From NCBI GenBank assembly GCA_938084085.1, contig CALKDV010000318.1, positions 1 to 18,739 of the forward strand: DNA of 18,739 nt. The letters run 5' to 3'. The notes below the pieces were generated by a model, which saw only the letters and a list, made by a program, of their open reading frames with translations, was not told the DNA's origin and did not search any database. Origin of the DNA: an uncultured Nannocystaceae bacterium (GTDB taxonomy: Bacteria; Myxococcota_A; Polyangia; Nannocystales; Nannocystaceae). Of the stretch, positions 15,222-18,739 are shown in pieces. How positions within the stretch are numbered: position 1 is the stretch's first letter; the number at the start of each line of letters is the position of its first letter. Position numbers and translations under genes: made by a program.

Positions 15222-16691
15222 CTAGACCGGGACCTTCATCTCAAAGATCTTGCCGGGGTTCATGATCCCTTGGGGATCGAGGCTCTTTTTGATCTCCCGC
15301 ATCAGCGCGATTTCTCCCGGGCTCTTGGTGTGGTGCAGGTGCGCACGCTTGAGCAGCCCCACGCCGTGCTCTGCGGAAATGCTGCCCGCGAAGGACTCCA
15401 CCAGCGCGTACATCTTTCGATCAAACAACTTCGCACATCCTAAGAACGTCCCGTGGTCCATGTCCTCCGGGCACAGCAGGTTGAGATGCAAGTTGCCGTC
15501 CCCGACATGGCCAAAGCACACCGCCGGGATGCTCGGCAACCCCGCGTTCACTGCGTCACGCCACGCCTCCATGAACGGGACCACCTCGGATACCGGCACG
15601 GAGACGTCGGCTTTATGCGGCGTGGCGACGTGGAGCGATTCGCTGATGTCCTCTCGCCATGCCCAGAGCTCTTGCATCTGCCGCGGCGTCGTCGCCACGA
15701 CTGCGTCTCGAATCTCCTCCGCGTCTTGCGCATCGGCCAGGCACATGGCCAGGTCGTCAAACACCGCCTCCACCTGCGCTTGAACGCCATCGCGTCCATC
15801 CCGCGCCGACGATGGAACCTCCACCTCGATCAAAACGTGATGCGGCGCCCGCTCTGCAAAGGGCCCGGGCGCCTGCGCATCTCCACGGTGGGCGCACACG
15901 CGCCGAACACATCCCTGGTCGAAACACTCAAACGCGGACAGGTGAAGTCCCGAGTCCTGCATGCGGCGAAACAACGTCCGAATGTGAGAGGCGTCGTCGA
16001 GCGCTGTCAACGCGACCACCGTACCCACCGGCGGCACGCACAGTGCGAGCGTCGCCTCGACGATGATCCCCAAGGTCCCCTCGCTGCCAATAAAGAGCTG
16101 GCGCAGCTCGTAGCCCGGGTTGTCTTTGACGAGCGCCCCGCCCGTCTTGATGACCTCGCCGGACGCGAGCACCACCTTCAGCTCGCGCACCCAGGCGCGT
16201 GTGGAGCCGTACCGAAGCACGCGCACACCGCCCGCGTTGGTCGCGATGGAACCGCCGATGTGCGCGGTGCCCTTGGCCGCGAAGTCCACGGGGTACATGA
16301 GCCCAGCGTCTGCCGCCGCCCGCTGCACATCCTCGACCGTGGCGCCTGGCTCGCACCGCAGGGTGCGGGCGTGGGTGTCGACCTCCAAGATCCCCCGCAT
16401 GCGCTCCAGAGACAACACGATCTCGCCACAACTCGCCGTGGCTGCTCCCGTGAGTCCGGTGCGCCCCCCGGACGGGACGATGGCGATGCGGCGCGCAGCA
16501 CAGATGCGCACCACCCGCTGCACCCCCTCCAAGTCCGCAGGCCTCACCACGGCGCAGGCGTCGATGGGCCAGCCTCCTTTACAGCGATCCGTTCCGTAGT
16601 AGGCCCGATCCTCCGGACTGACGCTCACCGCCTCTTCGCTCAGGGCCGCGGTCAACTCCTCGATCAACGCGGTGGTTTCAACGTCGCTCAT
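15222..16691 (-). CDS. FAD-linked oxidoreductase of the GlcD / D-2-hydroxyacid dehydrogenase family
   Basis: This is a 489-residue protein of the vanillyl-alcohol-oxidase FAD fold. The N-terminal FAD part carries PSGGRTGLTGAA (73-84), GGSIATNAGG (146-155) and GSEGTLGII (202-210). The C-terminal part carries GHVGDGNLHLNL (394-405), with metal-type His395 and His402, and SAEHGVGLLKR (439-449). LDPQGIMNPGKIF (471-483) closes the domain. This set is typical of D-lactate, glycolate and D-2-hydroxyglutarate dehydrogenases, which oxidise a D-2-hydroxyacid and pass electrons onward; the exact substrate is not determined. The ATG at 16691 has an AGGGA site 8 bases upstream. The longer frame to 16832 adds Arg/Trp/Gly-rich sequence with no family match. 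It is convergent with the lipoprotein gene. Confidence 0.92.
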   Translation of the reverse strand: MSDVETTALIEELTAALSEEAVSVSPEDRAYYGTDRCKGGWPIDACAVVRPADLEGVQRVVRICAARRIAIVPSGGRTGLTGAATASCGEIVLSLERMRGILEVDTHARTLRCEPGATVEDVQRAAADAGLMYPVDFAAKGTAHIGGSIATNAGGVRVLRYGSTRAWVRELKVVLASGEVIKTGGALVKDNPGYELRQLFIGSEGTLGIIVEATLALCVPPVGTVVALTALDDASHIRTLFRRMQDSGLHLSAFECFDQGCVRRVCAHRGDAQAPGPFAERAPHHVLIEVEVPSSARDGRDGVQAQVEAVFDDLAMCLADAQDAEEIRDAVVATTPRQMQELWAWREDISESLHVATPHKADVSVPVSEVVPFMEAWRDAVNAGLPSIPAVCFGHVGDGNLHLNLLCPEDMDHGTFLGCAKLFDRKMYALVESFAGSISAEHGVGLLKRAHLHHTKSPGEIALMREIKKSLDPQGIMNPGKIFEMKVPV

Positions 16692-16738
16692 CTGTTCATT
16701 CCCTGAGTGCAGCAGGCGTCGGCACCGGACCGTCCACA

Positions 16739-16750
16739 CCACGCGCGTGG
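16739..16750. repeat. Perfect 12-base palindrome CCACGCGCGTGG
   Basis: The sequence reads the same on both strands over 12 bases. It lies 47 bases upstream of the oxidase start at 16691 on the minus strand, a fitting place for an operator. It is GC-rich like the surroundings, so chance cannot be excluded. Confidence 0.4.
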
Positions 16751-16884
16751 GAGCGCTGCCTCCACCCCATACCCCACACGAACGGCGAGCGCACCCGTGG
16801 CTGAGGTTTCGCTGCAACATCGCTGCGTCCATCGGCCCCGGGAGGGTCTGCTGCTCGACTCCGCTCTACCAACGAAGCAGCCAC

Positions 16885-16906
16885 GTGAAGTCACCGCGGA
16901 CTTCAC
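16885..16906. repeat. Perfect hairpin GTGAAGTC-accgcg-GACTTCAC
   Basis: Eight-base arms at 16885-16892 and 16899-16906 are exact reverse complements around a 6-base loop. The site lies downstream of the minus-strand gene ending at 17010 and upstream of the oxidase. It may be a terminator hairpin without a U-tract or an operator. Confidence 0.5.
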
Positions 16907-17009
16907 CGCTCCACCGATGGACGTGTCGCCACCGTAGGTTCGGCGTACACTGCCTGCGGACGGGCGCTCGGACATCGCCCAATAACGCCCATCATCGGTC
17001 CAATCGCCG

Positions 17010-17474
17010 CTAGAAGCTGCTCGAAGGATCGCCCGACGATCCACCGTTGGAAGGTGCGTTGGGCGCGCCTACCGGGGCGACTGCGGGCGCTGCGACGGGC
17101 GCGGGCGCTACGGCCGGCGCTGGAGCCGCTGCGGTCACGCTGCGACGTGACGAGGAGGTGTTTGGTTGGCGAAGGAGCTGTCGCACCATTCGTACCACCG
17201 ACTTCACCACAGGATGACCCTTGATGAACACCACACCCACCACGTGCTTCTCATCGCCCGAAACGAGCACAGCGTGCTCCCCAACGAGCACTCGAACTTG
17301 GGGCTCGTTGGCAATTTGCCGGAGGCGGACTGACTCGAGAACGATCGGGCGCCACTTTTCATCGCCTACCCAGGAGGGCTCCATGCCCGCCGAAGCTTGT
17401 TCCGCCGTGAGGTCGAGGACCGCCACGATTCCGTCGTGTCGAAGTACGCGTTCAATTCTGCTGAGAGTTGCCAT
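17010..17474 (-). CDS. Small protein with Ala/Pro/Val-rich tail, function unknown
   Basis: This is a 154-residue protein from the ATG at 17474, which has AGGA 10 bases upstream. Longer starts up to 17579 exist but would overlap the divergent TatD gene. Residues 1-103 form a compact, probably alpha/beta domain. A strand-like VRVLVGEHAVLVSG (60-73) is followed by VVGVVFIKGHPVV and a basic helix (VKSVVRMVRQLLRQ). Residues about 112-154 are an Ala/Pro/Val then Gly/Ser tail, likely disordered. The strand-helix order is loosely like a Roadblock/LC7 fold, but I would not assign it. No membrane segment or signal peptide is visible. The Ala/Pro codons make the 17040-17130 DNA highly GC-rich and repetitive. 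Confidence 0.55.
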   Translation of the reverse strand: MATLSRIERVLRHDGIVAVLDLTAEQASAGMEPSWVGDEKWRPIVLESVRLRQIANEPQVRVLVGEHAVLVSGDEKHVVGVVFIKGHPVVKSVVRMVRQLLRQPNTSSSRRSVTAAAPAPAVAPAPVAAPAVAPVGAPNAPSNGGSSGDPSSSF

Positions 17475-17540
17475 AAGAGGTTGTTCCTGCCGCTGCAGAT
17501 GGGTTATGTACTCGATGCCCCGCATCGCGTCAAATGCGCG

Positions 17541-17546
17541 TATGAT
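17541..17546 (+). promoter_or_regulatory. TATGAT, -10-like box that decides the TatD start
   Basis: TATGAT ends 6 bases before the GTG at 17553. In-frame codons further upstream (to 17397) precede the family's N-terminal FDTHLHL motif and are on the other side of the box. Confidence 0.5.
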
Positions 17547-17552
17547 GCAGTC

Positions 17553-18359
17553 GTGCGCCTGTTCGACACCCATCTGCACCTCCAGGATCCGCGGTTTGGA
17601 ACGAGCGCGATCCGCTCGGATACCCTACGCAGGGCGCGTTTCGCGAACGTCGAGGCCGCCCTCATTCCCGCGGTGAACCCGCAGGACTGGGATGCATTTA
17701 ATATTCATTTTAGTGAATATGACAAAAAAGATCTCCGTGTCCATCTACTTTTCGGACTCGGCGTCCACCCGTACGGCGTAGCGAACCTCAACCCATCCGA
17801 GGATGAGCGCCTGTTTCAGGACCTTGAGGACCGACTAAGGGCCCGACCCGCGGAAGTCAGAGCCGTCGGCGAATGCGGTCTTGATTACACCCTTGATACG
17901 GATCGCGAGCGCCAAAAGTCCGTACTCATCTCCCAAATCCAACTCGCCGCGGCCGTCCAACTCCCACTGATTTTGCATTGCGTACGCGCCCACGATGACC
18001 TCCTCGACCTTCTCGCACGTCACCACGCGCCGCCGAGCGTCGTCCATGGGTTTTCCGGATCCGCAGAGACCGCGGCGCGATGGGTGCGCGCAGGTCATAT
18101 GATCGGGTTCGGGGCGATGGTCACGCACCCTCGGGCCCGTCGGGTGCTTGGAGCCGCGCGCGAGGTCCCCGACGCCCACCTCTTGATCGAGACCGACGCG
18201 CCCGATCAAACGCCCTATTCCCGGCGTCCGGCGCTCAACGAACCGGCATTTTTGACCGACGTGGTCGCAGGTCTCGCGAGCCTCCGGCGCTGCAGCGAGG
18301 AAGACATCGCGCGCACCTCGTGGCACAACGCAATCAAGCTCTTTGGTCCCGTCCAATGA
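17553..18359 (+). CDS. TatD-family metal-dependent hydrolase
   Basis: This is a 268-residue protein of usual TatD length. The first residues RLFDTHLHL bring metal ligands His7 and His9 close to the start, which fits GTG at 17553. GLGVHPYG (68-75), VGECGLDY (105-112) with Glu107, LILHCV (139-144) with His142, VHGFSG (164-169) with His165 and IETDAPDQTP (212-221) with Asp215 complete the metal site of the TIM-barrel. TatD proteins are metal-dependent nucleases implicated in DNA repair or degradation and in D-aminoacyl or other hydrolysis; the natural substrate of this branch is not known. Residues 47-60 are encoded by a short AT-rich block. The stop codon overlaps the start of the following lipoprotein gene (ATGA), so they form an operon. 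Confidence 0.92.
   Translation: MRLFDTHLHLQDPRFGTSAIRSDTLRRARFANVEAALIPAVNPQDWDAFNIHFSEYDKKDLRVHLLFGLGVHPYGVANLNPSEDERLFQDLEDRLRARPAEVRAVGECGLDYTLDTDRERQKSVLISQIQLAAAVQLPLILHCVRAHDDLLDLLARHHAPPSVVHGFSGSAETAARWVRAGHMIGFGAMVTHPRARRVLGAAREVPDAHLLIETDAPDQTPYSRRPALNEPAFLTDVVAGLASLRRCSEEDIARTSWHNAIKLFGPVQ
17701..17720 (+). repeat. AT-rich inverted repeat inside the TatD gene
   Basis: ATATTCA (17701-17707) and TGAATAT (17714-17720) are exact reverse complements around TTTTAG. The repeat lies within a 42-base block (17691-17732) of about 21% GC, in a gene of otherwise high GC. The reading frame is uninterrupted. Confidence 0.5.
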
Positions 18360-18739
18360 ATCCTCTTTCGCCCGTAACCTCCGCGCTCTGCCGCGCTCTC
18401 GGCCTGATGCTCGTGTGCGTGAGCGCGTGCGGCGGCGCGGCGACACCGAGCGATGACACGGCGCGCCGCGCCACGAAGCCCACGGAGATGAAAGGTGCGG
18501 AGCCGTCACCGGGCTCCACGCCCTTGCGCGACGACCTCGAGGCTGTCCCTCGCCGGGCGCCCAACTACCAGGCTTCGCCCGAGCCCGCCCGGACCCGACG
18601 TGCACCTCACACTCTCACCGTCAGCAACCCTCGCGTCCTCGACGACCTCGATCTGGGCTCGCTGTCCAAACTCGAGCTCACGCTGCACCCCGAGGACACC
18701 CCGACCCGACTGGCGGCTGGCCTCCCGCCCCCCCCTACC
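18356..18739 (+). CDS. Predicted lipoprotein, 3' end beyond the window
   Basis: The ATG at 18356 overlaps the TatD stop (ATGA) and the frame stays open for 128 codons to the window edge. The N-terminus MNPLSPVTSALCRALGLM leads to a lipobox VSAC with Cys25 as the likely acylated residue. After it come a polar Ser/Thr/Asp/Lys stretch and a Pro/Arg-rich region, typical of an unstructured tether. A possible domain start is visible near residues 80-115 (LTVSNPRVLDDLDLGSLSKL). I do not recognise the family, and the missing C-terminal part would be needed to do so. Translational coupling suggests expression with the TatD gene. Confidence 0.7.
   Translation, partial: MNPLSPVTSALCRALGLMLVCVSACGGAATPSDDTARRATKPTEMKGAEPSPGSTPLRDDLEAVPRRAPNYQASPEPARTRRAPHTLTVSNPRVLDDLDLGSLSKLELTLHPEDTPTRLAAGLPPPPT

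Larger units (their letters stand above)
16692..17009. other. Gene-free 318-base spacer with two inverted-repeat sites
   Basis: The plus- and minus-strand frames here lack recognisable motifs or signal peptides. The stretch holds the region upstream of the FAD oxidase start (ribosome site AGGGA at 16700-16704, minus strand), the 12-base palindrome at 16739-16750, and the perfect hairpin at 16885-16906. I see no TANNNT box at the usual distance from the oxidase start. Confidence 0.6.

Noticed and set aside
15453..16706. A 417-codon plus-strand frame opposite the FAD oxidase
   Set aside because: The minus-strand gene has complete FAD and metal motifs, and the plus-strand product is Arg/His-rich with no recognisable domain.
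16692..16832. N-terminal extension of the FAD oxidase to 16832
   Set aside because: The extra sequence has no family counterpart, and the ATG at 16691 has its own AGGGA site.
1..18739. tRNA, rRNA, CRISPR array, insertion sequence or phage features
   Set aside because: No tRNA cloverleaf, regularly spaced direct repeats, transposase motif or terminal inverted repeats were seen on either strand by eye.

Overview
The window is high-GC DNA with strong GC preference at third codon positions. It looks like a chromosomal segment from a free-living deltaproteobacterium-type organism of the Myxococcota or Bradymonadia kind. That placement is an inference. It rests on two adjacent eukaryote-like Ser/Thr protein kinases (one fused to an ATPase-like and a long helical-repeat module), several predicted lipoproteins of no recognisable family, and the base composition. 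I see no tRNA, rRNA, CRISPR array, insertion sequence or phage gene. The window cuts genes at both ends.

Layout. Positions 1-1419 (+) hold the 3' part of a MobA/MocA-like nucleotidyltransferase and a crotonase-fold (enoyl-CoA hydratase-like) protein. An AT-rich, palindrome-rich spacer (1420-1709) follows. Positions 1710-7262 (+) hold two kinases: a 1187-residue soluble kinase/ATPase-like/TPR hybrid and a 627-residue membrane kinase with a C-terminal extracytoplasmic helical domain. A Maf-family nucleotide pyrophosphatase (7290-7898) follows closely. A lipoprotein with TPR-like repeats (7959-9374) precedes the histidine-degradation pair hutU-hutI (9485-12408), whose stop and start codons overlap. 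Next come two divergent genes that each encode a four-cysteine zinc-ribbon-like protein: a small coiled-coil protein (-) and a SpoU/TrmH-type RNA methyltransferase (+). A single-pass membrane protein of unknown function (-) and a lipoprotein (+) follow. Then come an FAD-linked D-2-hydroxyacid dehydrogenase-type oxidase (-), a small Ala/Pro/Val-tailed protein (-), a TatD-family metal-dependent hydrolase (+), and a lipoprotein overlapping its stop codon and running off the window.

How the genes work together. Only hutU-hutI is a clear pathway unit: consecutive steps from urocanate through imidazolonepropionate to formiminoglutamate. The two kinases may form a signalling pair because they are adjacent. 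The other genes look like ordinary housekeeping or lineage-specific genes.

The most striking pattern is at the starts. Seven of the eight plus-strand genes that begin a transcription unit or follow a gap have a TANNNT hexamer ending 6-9 bases before the start codon. This is the arrangement expected of a -10 box driving a leaderless mRNA. Genes inside operons and genes on the minus strand instead show Shine-Dalgarno-like sequences or overlap the upstream stop. The same signal also decides several start codons, for the lipoprotein at 7959, hutU at 9485, the methyltransferase at 12927, the lipoprotein at 14450 and the TatD protein at 17553.
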